The notes below the pieces were generated by a model. That model was not told the origin of the DNA. It did no database searches and saw nothing but the letters and a program-made list of their open reading frames with translations. From NCBI GenBank assembly GCA_012934845.2, contig WNNJ02001796.1:121328-185327 (forward strand): DNA of 64,000 bases, read 5' to 3'. Shown one piece after another: positions 10,936 to 21,039 of the stretch; position 1 is the stretch's first letter; the number at the start of each line of letters is the position of its first letter. The translations under genes and the position numbers were made by a program. The stretch comes from Pomphorhynchus laevis. Taxonomy: Eukaryota > Acanthocephala > Palaeacanthocephala > Echinorhynchida > Pomphorhynchidae.

Positions 10936-11256
10936 GTGAGAAGGCCACCTAAGGAATTTGACATTATCGCAAATAGAAAATATTTTTATGAAACAAAGGT
11001 TCCCCCAAAAGGGCGCAAAAACGAACAAACAGTTAACATCCGAGCGGCTGTAAAATGTTGCATATCCAATGGTTTGATGTACAAGTCAAATACACATACG
11101 TGTGTAAGGCACCGCATTAGACCTACAAGTGCTGAATTAATGGAGTATAAGAAATATGAAGACATTCATGAAGAAATATTTGCCGACTATTGTAATTTGA
11201 TAAAAATGGCATATCATGAACTCGATCGAGTGTGCTTTAATTTAGATGTTATTTAA
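10936..11256 (+). CDS. Unidentified open frame, possible terminal exon
   Basis: A 107-codon open frame with balanced amino-acid composition, unlike the AT-driven noise frames around it. It contains PPKGRKNEQTVNIRAAVKCC, THTCVRHRIRPTSAELMEY and YHELDRVCFNLDVI before the stop. There is no ATG near the start. An acceptor-like cttctgtag lies at 10905-10913, but the frame has a stop just after it, so the exon start is unclear. I do not recognise the family. It could be a 3' exon of a host gene cut by the flanking insertions, or an old transposon fragment. Confidence 0.3.
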   Translation: MRRPPKEFDIIANRKYFYETKVPPKGRKNEQTVNIRAAVKCCISNGLMYKSNTHTCVRHRIRPTSAELMEYKKYEDIHEEIFADYCNLIKMAYHELDRVCFNLDVI

Positions 11257-13550
11257 TGCATATTCCTAAAAACAAGTCATCATATCGCATAATATGCGAA
11301 AAGTAACAACGAAATTTTAATTTAAAAATAAAATTATCAAAGGAAGCCAGATGAGTTTGCAAAACTGTTTCATTTACAATATTTTATTAATACTTTATTA
11401 CTATTTTGATCAGGCGCTTTAGTTAAATAAATAACGAAACAAAAAGTATAATTAAATTTAAATTATCTTAGCACAGGAGTCAAAACATTTTGATTTCGCA
11501 TTTGATCTAAGAAAATGATTTATTTCGTAACTTTACAACTGAAAACAGTTGTGAAACATTGTCGTTTGTTTTATAAAGAACATGGATTATGGATGTGACC
11601 TGCACGTGCTTGTCCTCGAATAATACGACAAAATATTGTTTCTTAATTATTACATTTTTAGAAAACCTTGTAAGCAATTAATAATTCTGAGATGCTCCAA
11701 AATTAATTTTTTTCAATCTGCTTTAATTTGAAGATATCGAAATTTGTTTAATCTGTAGCGACAATAAAACGCTGTTTAGACTTAATATAGATGTAATGGA
11801 TCCAAATAATGAATCCATTCAAATAATGAATCATAAAATATATATAACACGGAAAACATTTTTAATTTGAAATATAATTAAAGAATTATTTTGTTAGCAA
11901 TTAATAATTCCTAAATGCTTCATAATTTATTTCGTAACTTTACAACTGACAACCGTAAAAGAGCAAACAAACCTGTAACGAGAAATGAAGAAATGCTCCG
12001 GAGCTTTTTTCAATATACGAAGACGACTAAGACGAATTCATTTAATTTTGCATATCCCTTTATGTATTCAGCAGGAATATCTATTCTAACGGATCGTTTG
12101 TTTCAAAATATGTAATTTAATTTAATCTAAATATTGAATATTTATATTGAATAAATAATAAATAAATGATAAATAATATTTACATATTTTAATATGTAAT
12201 TTAATTTCACTGGTTATTTAAGTTCTTGCTTATAGCTATTACAATGAGCCACTGACAAAGCCGGAACGCGGTTAAAGCTTTGACAATATATAATAACTAA
12301 CTCAGCCTTTGATCCGATTAACTTTTGCATCTCAAAAATATGAAGCTGAGAGAGAAACGGATATTTACATCTTTAGCAATTCCAAAAAATTACTTAAGAG
12401 CTTAAACTAAGTTTTGAATTTGCGTATTTGTATAAATATTTTAATTTTAAAAATTTAATCACATTTGACAATTGTATTTGACCATTAAATTTATTAATAT
12501 AACGCATTTTTAAGAAAAATAAAACCATTAAATACTAAGAAATAAATGAATTACAAATCAAATTTGTGTTGAAGATCAACTGAATTTTAATAAAGAAAAT
12601 TCTGTCATTTGTAATAAAATATTACAATAGGGGAAATATAAGACTCAGTATATTGAGACAAGCAGTGAACGAATAAACCATATGCATTCGGTAAATTTTC
12701 GTTTTCCTGATCTTGATTTGATATCGAATTTTATATTAAACAACTTTAATTGCTAATTAGAGATGCTTAGAGATATCAAACAAGTAATAAAAATTATATG
12801 AAAAATTGATCGCAGGATAATTTAATTTGAATTATCTGATGTAACTACCACAAGTGCTATACTTTTGTTTATTTTATTAAAAACAATAATAACATTTGTT
12901 TTAGTGTTCTATCAAACCATTATTCTTGTTAATTTAATGTTTCTTTATCTTGACCTTGTGCTTATCTTGTGTTTCTTACATTAAGATTTGTTCAATAAAA
13001 AATTGCTAGATGGCTACAATGAAAACCTTTTGGCAAATGTACGAACTAAGGAAGATATTACGTTTTTAACATTATTCATATTTAATAATAATTTAAAATA
13101 ACTTAAAATTAAACATTATTTTATATTTTTCTTATATTTAATTTTAACTAAAAATACCTACAATTACGATTAGATATACATTAGTAGTAAACTTTGGGAT
13201 TGATAACAATTTGCTAAGACGAAATAATTTAAAATATCAAATTATTGTTCATGAAATTAAATATCAATTGTGATCGTAGATACCCCTACTATCTAAAGAC
13301 TGCAAAACATATGTTTTCGTTTTCGACACTTAATGACCTCAATTTATGTAATCAAATTGGCTCGTTCATTAAGATAAAGAAGGCAACAAAAATTTATATT
13401 TTTTTGTTGATTTATATATTGTAAGATATGAACTTGATTTTCCAAAATAATTTAACATTTTATATTTGATTGAATAATATATAATTACAAATCAATATAA
13501 TAATTAATATTTAGGTGAGATATAAAAATAAATGTAGAATATTACTGAAA
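11257..13550. other. 2.3-kb AT-rich stretch without recognisable gene
   Basis: Short noise frames only (for example 11915-12115). Two stretches share a short related sequence (11657-11690 and 11895-11925, with gcaattaataattc). The only structured feature I see is the hammerhead-like segment near 12250. Confidence 0.45.
12245..12290 (+). other. Hammerhead-like core of a Penelope-type end
   Basis: The order is CTGACAA, a GCC/GGT-closed hairpin around ggaacgc, then AAAGCTTTG. It parallels the CTGAAGA-GGCC...GGTC-GAAAGC arrangement at 53263-53298. Eroded catalytic positions make activity unlikely. It is probably a solo remnant of a classical Penelope-like element end. Confidence 0.35.
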
Positions 13551-13585
13551 AACACCACGTCCAATGGACGAAATGAAATCATCAG

Positions 13586-14314
13586 ATGAGATTTGGTGCT
13601 GCTAGTTTGTTTTACATAAATACTAACGTAAGTACTAATATGAGAACTAACGATTTTAATTTTAGATCTTTTAAATGTAACAGAAAAAATTGTATAGTTT
13701 GTGATGTTATAAATAATAATTGTATTGTAAGTAATACGACAAACAAATGTTTTTCATTAAATATTAAAAATAATGAAAAGTGAACCAGCTTCATCATCGG
13801 GTGACCCTACGTCTTTCGACAACGCAACCTTGTAGCTTAAACGTGTGCTTACAGAGAAGTCAAGAGAGAGTGCATGCTCGATGTTTGGACCTCGTACATA
13901 GAGTTTGCAATGCACACGCCTTCACCATTCGGCCACCATTCTATAATTTAAATACAATGTACATGTGGATTGCAATATATAGGGAAAACATATCAAATGT
14001 TAAAAACTAGGTTAAGGCAACACATATATAATATACAGCATAATAGTCAAACTATATTTCATAAACATATGAGATTAATAGGACATGATATTAAAAACTG
14101 TAAATTATTTATTTTAGAACATATTATCGAAGAAAACATTTCAATATTAAATCAAAAACTATTAGAAAAAGAAGATTTTTGGATTAAAACGCTTAATTCC
14201 ATGTACCCATTAGGATTGAATGACATGGTACAAGGAATTGGCAGAAGTTGTATACTAAATAATAAACAACTAGATTATAATAATCCAGTTAATCTCTTGA
14301 ATCCGAAAATTTAA
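13586..14314 (+). pseudogene. Copy A GIY-YIG endonuclease, interrupted
   Basis: The nuclease would nick DNA for target-primed reverse transcription. The Cys motif CNRKNCIVC is present, but the GVVY half of the GIY motif is lost and replaced by foreign sequence (13772-13958). YIGKT, the HMRLIGHD segment and the catalytic-Glu segment LEKEDFWIKTL remain. Confidence 0.7.
13772..13958. other. GC-richer insert replacing part of the nuclease
   Basis: About 185 bases (aaccagcttcatcatcgg onwards) replace some 40 bases present in copies B and D. Base composition differs sharply from the AT-rich element on both sides. I do not recognise the insert. Confidence 0.6.
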
Positions 14315-14591
14315 TATTTATATTATACAGGCAATAACAATTTAGGAATCATTTTTGTTTAATAAATCAAAGATTAATTAGCGATTATGATGGGTTAAGT
14401 TGTATGATAGACAGTTATTGTAAAATAAAATACTATAATCGGATAATAAATGTTAATAATAACAAGAACAATATACATTTAACATAGACTTAAGTAAATA
14501 TATTTAAATGTTTTAAATTTCATAAAAATATAATAATGCCATGCTTCATTTGTATTGAAAAACTTATATATTTGATAAAATTAAAAATAAA

Positions 14592-15830
14592 ATGAAAATA
14601 ACAAACAATTATAAAAGGAAAGATAAAATTAATAAAGATATGTATAAAGAACTTACTAAATTAAAGGATAACTATATAATAACAACTATTGATAAAGCTA
14701 GTAATAACTTTGTCTTCATATGCAAAAAGCTTTATTATGATATACTAATGAAAGAGGTTAATTCTAATGATTTAAATGTAAATCCAGCATATGAACGTAA
14801 TGAGTTGAGTATAGAAACAATTATTACAAGTCATTGTTTTATAATAAATAAGAAGGGTATAAAGGTTGAATTAGATAATAAAACTATACCTATATTATAT
14901 TGAAATCCAAAATTACAAAAAAATCCAATAAAACCTAGGTTCATATGTAGTGCTTTTAAATGTACATTAAAACCGCTTTCGGTTTATATGAATAAAATAC
15001 TTAAAGTAATTAAAGCACACTTTAAAATATATTGTAGGGTAATCGAAATTAATACTGGTATAAAACACTATTTCAGTATTAATTCTACAAAAGAATTTTT
15101 AGAATACACAAAAGGAATAAATTTTCAGAATATAAATACATACGATTTTAGTACGCTTTGTACAAATCTAGATTTAGTAGATATTAAAGAAGGGTTAGTA
15201 AAATTAATTAATCTTATATTCGGAAAAAGATATACATATATATGTTATAATAATTATAACACCTATCTAACAAAAATTAAACCATCAAGTAAATATAAAT
15301 ATATGGATAAAATTGAATTAATAGAATCCTTAAATATTTAGATAAATCAAAATTATTTAAAAGTAGGGACATATATATTTAGACAAGTAAAAGGTGTTCC
15401 AATGGGTGGTAATAGTAGCCCAATTATAGCTGACTTGTTTTTAAGCTTTATATAATATGAATTTGTTCATAACTGTGTAAAAACTAAATCTAAACAATAT
15501 AAATATATGAAATATATATTTCGATACATTGATGATATATGTGTATTTAATTCTAATAATTTTTATTCAATTAGTCAACAAATTTATCCAGAAAGCCTTC
15601 TTAACAAAACTAATATTAATGATAAAGAAGGTGTATATCTAGATATGAACATTGATTTAACATTAACTAAAACTACTATTAATTTATATCGTAAAGAAGA
15701 CATATTTAAATTTACAATAAACATATTTTTGCATGAACATTCATGCATACGATATAATATAAAATATAATACATTAAATAATGAAATTTTAAGAATTGCA
15801 ACAATTTGTAACGATATTGGTTTTCTATAA
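14592..15830 (+). pseudogene. Copy A Penelope-type reverse transcriptase
   Basis: The RT is spread over three open segments (14592-14903, 14988-15341, 15507-15830). Stops lie between the PKLHK region and the YDFSTL motif A, and between motifs A and B. One of them is TGA at the position that is Trp (TGG) in copy B and in the copy at 63.5 kb. Copy D carries the same TGA. Confidence 0.75.
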
Positions 15831-16159
15831 AATCATTGAAATAATTTAATGGATGCATATTTAAACTAAGTTACTATAAAAATAACATCAAGTAGAAAAT
15901 AGTAAAATATATAAATCAACACAATAATTAAATGAGCTAACTGAGTCTACGTATTGTTATATAATTATAAAATAAACAAAACATAATAATGCTAAATCAA
16001 AATTTAATAATTAAATAATAAAATTAATAATTGTTTTTAGATTTTCTATAATTTAAATCAAGTTAAAAAAAATAAAAAAATAAAATAAAATTTAAAATAA
16101 GCGTCATTTTTATGAATTGACTAATAAATAACAGACGTTGTATCAGAATAAGAATTAGA

Positions 16160-16265
16160 GGACATCAGGAGGAACTGCTATGCTATCAGGTTTCGGCCCC
16201 TAACTCCTCTACCCAACATAGCAGCGGGGCCAAATACATGCTAATGATGTATTTCCTCTGAAAAA
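16160..16265 (-). promoter_or_regulatory. Structured Naiad terminal motif, intact pseudoknot pairing
   Basis: Plus-strand segments CTGCTATG (16175-16182), GGCCCC (16195-16200), CATAGCAG (16217-16224) and GGGGCC (16226-16231) pair first with third and second with fourth, so the helices cross. In sense, GAAAC then 21 nt then CTGATGT/CTGATGA-like bases follow the second strand of the GC helix. An outer hairpin, aaatacat/atgtattt, precedes it. Confidence 0.6.
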
Positions 16266-16298
16266 ACTATCTAGTATCTTATTCTAATGCAAAGTATA

Positions 16299-17718
16299 TT
16301 ATTTATTATCCATCCATAAAAATTTGCCACTTAAGAGTTTAAATTTATTCTTTATATTATTGTGTTGATTTATATATTTTACTATTTTCTGCTTGATGTT
16401 ATTTTTATAGTAACCTAGTTTAAAATATGTATCTATTAAATTATTTAAATGATTTTGAAGAAAGCTAATATTATTACATATTGTTGCAATTCTTAAAATT
16501 TCATTATTTAATGTATTATATTTGATATTATATGGTATGCATGAATGATCATGCAAAAATATGTTTCCTGTAAATTTAAATATGTCATCTTTACGATATA
16601 AATTAATATTAGTTTTAGCTAATGTTAATTTAATGTTCATATCTAGATATACACCTTTTTATCATTAATATTGGTTTTGTTAAGAATAAGGCTTTCTGGA
16701 TAAATTTGTTCACTAATTGAATAAAAATTATTAGATTAAATACACATATATCATCAATGTATCGAAACATATATTTCATATATTTATATTGTTTAGATTT
16801 AGTTTTTACACAGTTATGAACCAATTCATATTCTATAAAGCTTAAAAACAAGTCAGCTATAATTGGGCTACTGTTACCACCCATTGGAACACCTTTTACT
16901 TGTCTAAATATAGATGTCCCTACTTTTAAATAATTTTGATTTATCAAAATATTTAAGGATTCTATTAATTCAATTTTATCCATATATTTATATTTATTTG
17001 ATGGTTTAATTTTTGTTAGATAGGCGTTATAATTATTATAACATATATATGTATATCTTTTTCCGAATATAAGGTTAATTAATTTTACTAACGCTTCTTT
17101 AATATCTACTAAATCTAGATTTGTACAAAGCGTACTAAAATCGTATGTATTTATATTCTGAAAATTTATTCCTTTTGTGTATTCTAAAAATTCTTTTGTA
17201 GAATTAATACTGAAATAGTGTTTTATACCAGTATTAATTTCGATTACCTTGCAATATTTTTTAAAATGTGCTTTAATTACTTTAAGTATTTTATTCATAT
17301 AGACAGAAAGTGGTTTTAATGTACATTTAAACGCACTACATATGAACCTAGGTTTTATTGGATTTTTATGTAATTTTGGATTCCAATATAATATAGGTAT
17401 AGTTTTATTATCTAATTCAACCTTTATACCCTTTTTATCCATTATAGAACAGTGACTTGTAATAATTGTTTCTTTACTCAACTCACAGTTATCACTAGCT
17501 TTATCAATAGTTGTTATTATATAGTTATCCTTTAATTTAGTAAGTTCTTTATACATATCTTTATTAATTTTATCTTTCCTTTTATAATTGTTTGGTTTTT
17601 TCATTTCATTTTTAATTTTATCAAATATATAATCTTTCCGAATTTTTATCTTAGATATATTCGAGCTTTTACTATTAATCAGCTTACTAAAGTAATCATT
17701 TAAGTTATTATATAACAA
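16299..17718 (-). pseudogene. Naiad ORF, part 2: Penelope-type reverse transcriptase
   Basis: Two frames (16630-17718 and 16299-16640) carry the RT: TTIDKASDN, WNPKLHKNPIKPRFICSAF, YDFSTLCTNLDLVDI (motif A), RQVKGVPMGGNSSPIIADLF (motif B), FRYIDDICVF (motif C) and the C-terminal region to the WMDNK end. Relative to copies A and D, a stretch after IDKASDN (the YYDIL...NSNDLNVN segment) is missing. A frame break lies after motif C. Penelope-type RTs are the closest relatives of telomerase RT. Confidence 0.8.
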
Positions 17719-18892
17719 ATTGTAAATTTTATTTTGTCGTTTTTATTATTTAATCTATATTTATACCCTTTTGATAGCAGCTTTCTTAATTCACAATTTT
17801 CAATTAATTCTAGATTATGGGTACATATATGTTCATTTATTTTATCAAAACTAAGACTTTTACAATTGCATTCTGTTTCCATTATGTTTCTAATATTATC
17901 GTTACATATTGATTTTAATTCTTTATTATAATAACAAATTTTTCGACCTAATGGTGGTAGGAGTTTATACCTTATTTTAGGAATATATTTACTTAAATCT
18001 GACCCTATTATTTCTTTACTTTTAGAATTATTTAAAAGTCCGGCTATATTTATGTTATCTATACATTTATTAATGAAGTTTATGGTTAATGTATATTTTC
18101 TATTGTTATTATTAACATTTATTCTACGATTATAGTATTTTGTATTACAATAACTGTCTATTATACAACTTAGCCTATCATAGTCGTTAATTAATTTTTG
18201 ATTTATTGAACATATGATATCTTTAGAAAAACTTCTTATATTTACATAAAGATCATTTAGCTTATTATCACTTAAAAGTTGTTTTAATATTTCTAATTGT
18301 TCATTTATATACATATCTTTTTTAATATTTTTAACTCTATTTTTCCTATTCCTTTGATCACCATGACTTCTTGGTTTGCGTTTAACCGGATTATTATAAT
18401 ATAGTTGTTTATTATGTATTATACTACTTCTGCCAATTCCTTGTACCACGTCATTCAATCCTAATGGGTACATGGAATTAAGCGTTTTAATCCAAAAATC
18501 TTCTTTTTCTAATAGTTTTTGATTTAATATTGAAATGTTTTCTTCGATAATATGTTCTAAAATAAATAATTTACAGTTTTTAATATCATGTCCTATTAAT
18601 CTCATATGTTTATGAAATATAGTTTGACTATTATGCTGTATATTATATATGTGTTGCCTAAACCTAGTTTTTAACATTTGATATGTTTTTCCTATATATT
18701 GCAATTTACATGTACATTGTATAAGATACACTACACCTGCGGTATTGCAGTTACAATTATTATTAATATTTAATGAAAAACATTTGTTTGTCGTATTACT
18801 TACGATACAATTATTATTTATAACATCACAAACTATACAATTTTTTCTGTTACATTTAAAAGATCTAAAATTGAAATCATTAGATTTCAATA
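17700..18892 (-). pseudogene. Naiad ORF, part 1: Cys motif, GIY-YIG nuclease, CxC linker
   Basis: A long open frame on the minus strand. In order: FKCNRKNCIVCD; GVVYLIQC...LQYIGKTYQMLKTRFRQH (GIY-YIG core); KHMRLIGHDIKNCKLFILEHI; and LEKEDFWIKTLNSMYPLGLND (catalytic Glu). Later comes ETECNCKSLSFDKINEHIC with its CxC, the linker signature described for Naiads between nuclease and RT. The frame runs on to 18926, but the residues before about SNDFNFRSF come from the abutting inverted fragment and are not native. The RT follows in another frame from about 17718, so at least one frame break separates them. Confidence 0.8.
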
Positions 18893-19390
18893 ATATTAAA
18901 AATAAATTTAAACTCTTAAGTGGCAAATTTTTATGGATTGATAATAAATAATATACTTTATATTAGAATAAGATACTAGATAGTTTTATCAGAGGAAATA
19001 CATCATAAGTATGTATTTGGTACCGCTGCTATGTTGGGTAGAGGTGTTATGGCTTGAAACCTGATAGCATAGCAGTTCCTTATGATGACCTCTAATCCTT
19101 ATTCTGGTATATAATCTGCTATTTATTTGTCAATTCATAAAAATGACTTTTGTTTTAAATTTTAATTTTTTTAACTTGATTTAAATTATAAAAAATCTAA
19201 AAACAATTATTAATTTTATTATTTAATTTTTAAATATTTGATTTAATAATATTTATAATATATAAATATTATATAAATATAATATTTTATTAATATTTAA
19301 TAATATTATTATTTATTCATTATTTTATTTGTTTATTTGTTTATTTTATGATTATATTAAATACTTAAACTCAGTTAGCTGATTTGATTA
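18893..19390 (+). mobile_element. Detached Naiad 3' end, inverted against copy B
   Basis: The terminal segment (aaatttaaactcttaagtgg ... cagttagctgattt) in + orientation. It contains a structural motif at 18985-19095 in which the GC helix has decayed (ggtacc against tggctt) but CTGCTATG/CATAGCAG is intact. Together with 15930-16420 it forms a long inverted repeat around copy B, a layout typical of Penelope-like insertions. Confidence 0.8.
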
Positions 19391-19645
19391 AACGTAAGTA
19401 GTTTACATCATTTCATTGATTGTTTTGATGTTATTTTCTAACTGTGCTCACATTAGAGAGAGTAACGGTCAAATGAAATGTGTTTTGCCAGAATTTTATT
19501 ACACCTCAAACATTAGTATGCAATTACATAATAGGCTTTTGTAATTTCTTGAAAATGATTTTTTGCCCTAAAGCTGCATATTAATTATGCCTATTTTATA
19601 ATTCTATTAAATACATACATTTAGTTAGCTGATTTTGTGTAGTCG
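19391..19645 (+). repeat. Spacer ending in a second Naiad 3' terminus
   Basis: 19391-19600 holds no recognised feature. 19605-19636 is a diverged terminus (aatacatacatttagttagctgatttt) that stops about ten bases before the tRNA. Confidence 0.5.
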
Positions 19646-19717
19646 GCTTCAGTAGTATAGCGGTTAGTACTTCGCGTTGTGGCCGCGACGACCCTGGTTC
19701 GAATCCTGGCTGAGGCA
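19646..19717 (+). tRNA. tRNA-His (GUG)
   Basis: A 72-nt cloverleaf. The acceptor GCTTCAG pairs with CTGAGGC over all seven positions (one G-U), the discriminator is A, and the D arm is GTATAGCGGTTAGTAC. The anticodon stem TCGCG/CGCGA encloses loop TTGTGGC with anticodon GTG. The T arm CCTGG-TTCGAAT-CCTGG has one T-T mismatch in the middle of the stem. The invariant TTCGAAT box is intact. A T4 run at 19722-19725 can end Pol III transcription. The genomic base before the acceptor is G. The T-stem mismatch leaves open a decaying copy, but the rest looks functional. Confidence 0.88.
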
Positions 19718-19721
19718 TGCC

Positions 19722-19725
19722 TTTT
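19722..19725 (+). terminator. Pol III terminator of tRNA-His
   Basis: TTTT four bases after the discriminator base. Confidence 0.6.
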
Positions 19726-20127
19726 AAGATCCAAGAGTCTGTGAAAGGCTTGTATGTTAAACCGTTACTTGTGTGTTTACAAACATCAGATCAGATATTT
19801 GAGTAAATTTACTAATTATATAAAATTTTATGTTTTAGATATAAAGTTAAAAATTAAATTTAAAAGAAAAATCAATGTTTATGAATTGACTAATAAATTG
19901 ACTAATGAATTGACTAATATAATATATCTCTAAATAAAGAATAGAGGTTATTAATTGACCTCTAATATGAGGTCATATAGATTTCACTTTTTTAATTGAA
20001 ATTGGGGAAACAGAATTTCAATATTTCAACGTTGCATGAAAAAAGAGAAAACAGAAATAAGTATAAGTTTAGAGCTCATGAACCTTTAACACATCATATC
20101 AGATAACTGAATCTACTTATTTTATAC
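19726..20127. repeat. Spacer with eroded Naiad ends
   Basis: 19880-19918 repeats tgaattgactaataaa-type units three times, a piece of the Naiad terminal segment. 20098-20127 is a minus-orientation 3' terminus (agataactgaatctactta). Nothing else is recognised. Confidence 0.45.
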
Positions 20128-20353
20128 TCATCATAACGACACGATAGTTATAACTTCGTCTTGTCTTTGCAGCCCCTGATTCGTCATCAACTTCACTTCG
20201 TATTTCAATGTAGTCAATGTCTTGTTATAAAAACAAAAATTAAAAATGATAAAGAAAATGCAAGCAATACCGTTGCCTTTGTAAGTACTCCATAGCTCCC
20301 GTATAATTTTGTTTAGTTCGTCCATTTTAGATGAGTGATAAGTTATCACAGCA
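20128..20353 (-). CDS. RAD50: RAD50, two internal exons of the C-terminal ATPase half
   Basis: RAD50 is the SMC-like ATPase of the MRE11-RAD50-NBS1 complex that senses and tethers DNA double-strand breaks in the nucleus. Minus-strand exon 20353-20271 encodes [20 protein letters not shown] then WSTYKGN. After a 50-nt GT..AG intron (20270-20221), exon 20220-20128 encodes [13 protein letters not shown], then [11 protein letters not shown]. Human RAD50 has [20 protein letters not shown] followed by YRGQDIEYIEIRSDAD and RRNYNYRVVML at the same place. The acceptor (atcttttcag) and a possible donor (gtataa, 20127-20126) flank the pair. The splice phase is consistent (Asp codon split G/AC). One residue (Arg of WRSTY) is missing. 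The following Walker B and signature exons were not found in the window. Naiad termini lie directly on both sides, so the rest of the gene may be displaced by insertions, or this may be a captured fragment. Confidence 0.85.
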
Positions 20354-20369
20354 CTGAAAAGATTTTTCA

Positions 20370-21030
20370 CTAATCAGATAACTGAGTCTGCGTATTTTAA
20401 TAAATTAAAATATTAATTTTTTTACATAAATTAAAAATAAATGTAAATAAAGGTAAATAACAAATATTTAAAGAACATTTTATAATTTATATTTATATAA
20501 AGTCAAAGTTTAGAATTGAAATTTAAAAAAATCAATTTTTGTGAATTGACAAATAAATAACAGACGATGTATAAAAATAAGGATTAGAGGTCGTCAGAAG
20601 GAACTGCTGTTTTAAAATTTTTAATTTTTAATATTAAATTAAATTTAATTTTTATGAATTGACTAAACGTTACAATGCTATAATCTTAAAATTAAGATTT
20701 TTGTCTCATTATATTGAATAAATCTATGTATAATTTTTTTTTGAAATTCATAAAGCTTTTCAATAGATAAAAAATAATATAAAAGATAATTATGAATAAT
20801 AAAAAAGATTGAATAAATTAGCTCAGCTAACTGAGTCTGCATAAATAATATAATAAATATGTTTATAATTTATATTTACATTAATTTAATTTATAAGTTA
20901 ATTTATTTTTATTTATATAATAATGAAATACTTATTTTTTATTATTTAAAAATTAAAAAGTTAAAGTTTACATAATTTATGAAATAATCAAACAATAATA
21001 CATAATTCTTATAAGATTTTATATAATTTT
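20370..21030 (-). repeat. Naiad end fragments and AT-rich filler
   Basis: Minus-orientation termini at 20378-20400 (cagataactgagtctgcg) and 20821-20845 (cagctaactgagtctgc). A partial structural segment lies at 20545-20615 (gaattgac...ggtcgtcagaaggaactgct). No gene is seen. Confidence 0.6.
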
Positions 21031-21039
21031 CTTATACGA

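Larger units (their letters stand above)
13560..15930 (+). mobile_element. Naiad-type Penelope-like element, copy A
   Basis: Same strand and order as in the other copies. First comes a Cys motif (FKCNRKNCIVCD, 13586-13783), then the GIY-YIG core continuing with LQYIGKTYQMLKTRLRQH and LEKEDFWIKTLNSMYPLG (13970-14314), a degraded CxC linker, then RT. The RT (14592-15830) shows IDKASNNF, PLSVYMNKIL, YDFSTLCTNLDLVDI, QVKGVPMGGNSSP and FRYIDDICVF. A nuclease N-terminal to the RT is the diagnostic Naiad arrangement. Several stops and frame breaks make it inactive. The 3' end abuts the oppositely oriented copy B near 15930. Confidence 0.8.
15930..18892 (-). mobile_element. Naiad-type Penelope-like element, copy B (most complete)
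   Basis: Sense is the minus strand. Its 3' terminus at 15930-15960 reads ...acgtagactcagttagct in sense. The 5' side stops within the nuclease N-terminus at 18892, where it meets a + strand Naiad end. Inside are the GIY-YIG, CxC and RT regions in that order, in two long frames. Copies D and A are close relatives. This is a large part of a complete element lacking only the extreme 5' end. A pseudo-LTR-like terminal segment is present at both outer edges in inverted orientation (15930-16420 and 18893-19390). Confidence 0.85.

Noticed and set aside
14895-14910. Selenocysteine-coding Naiad
   Set aside because: The shared TGA replaces Trp, not Cys, and other stops are present.
19646-19717. tRNA-derived SINE
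   Set aside because: No conserved tail, no A-rich end and no second copy in the window; a T4 terminator follows closely.
20128-20353. RAD50 piece as a processed retrocopy
   Set aside because: A 50-nt GT..AG intron lies between the two parts in the expected place.
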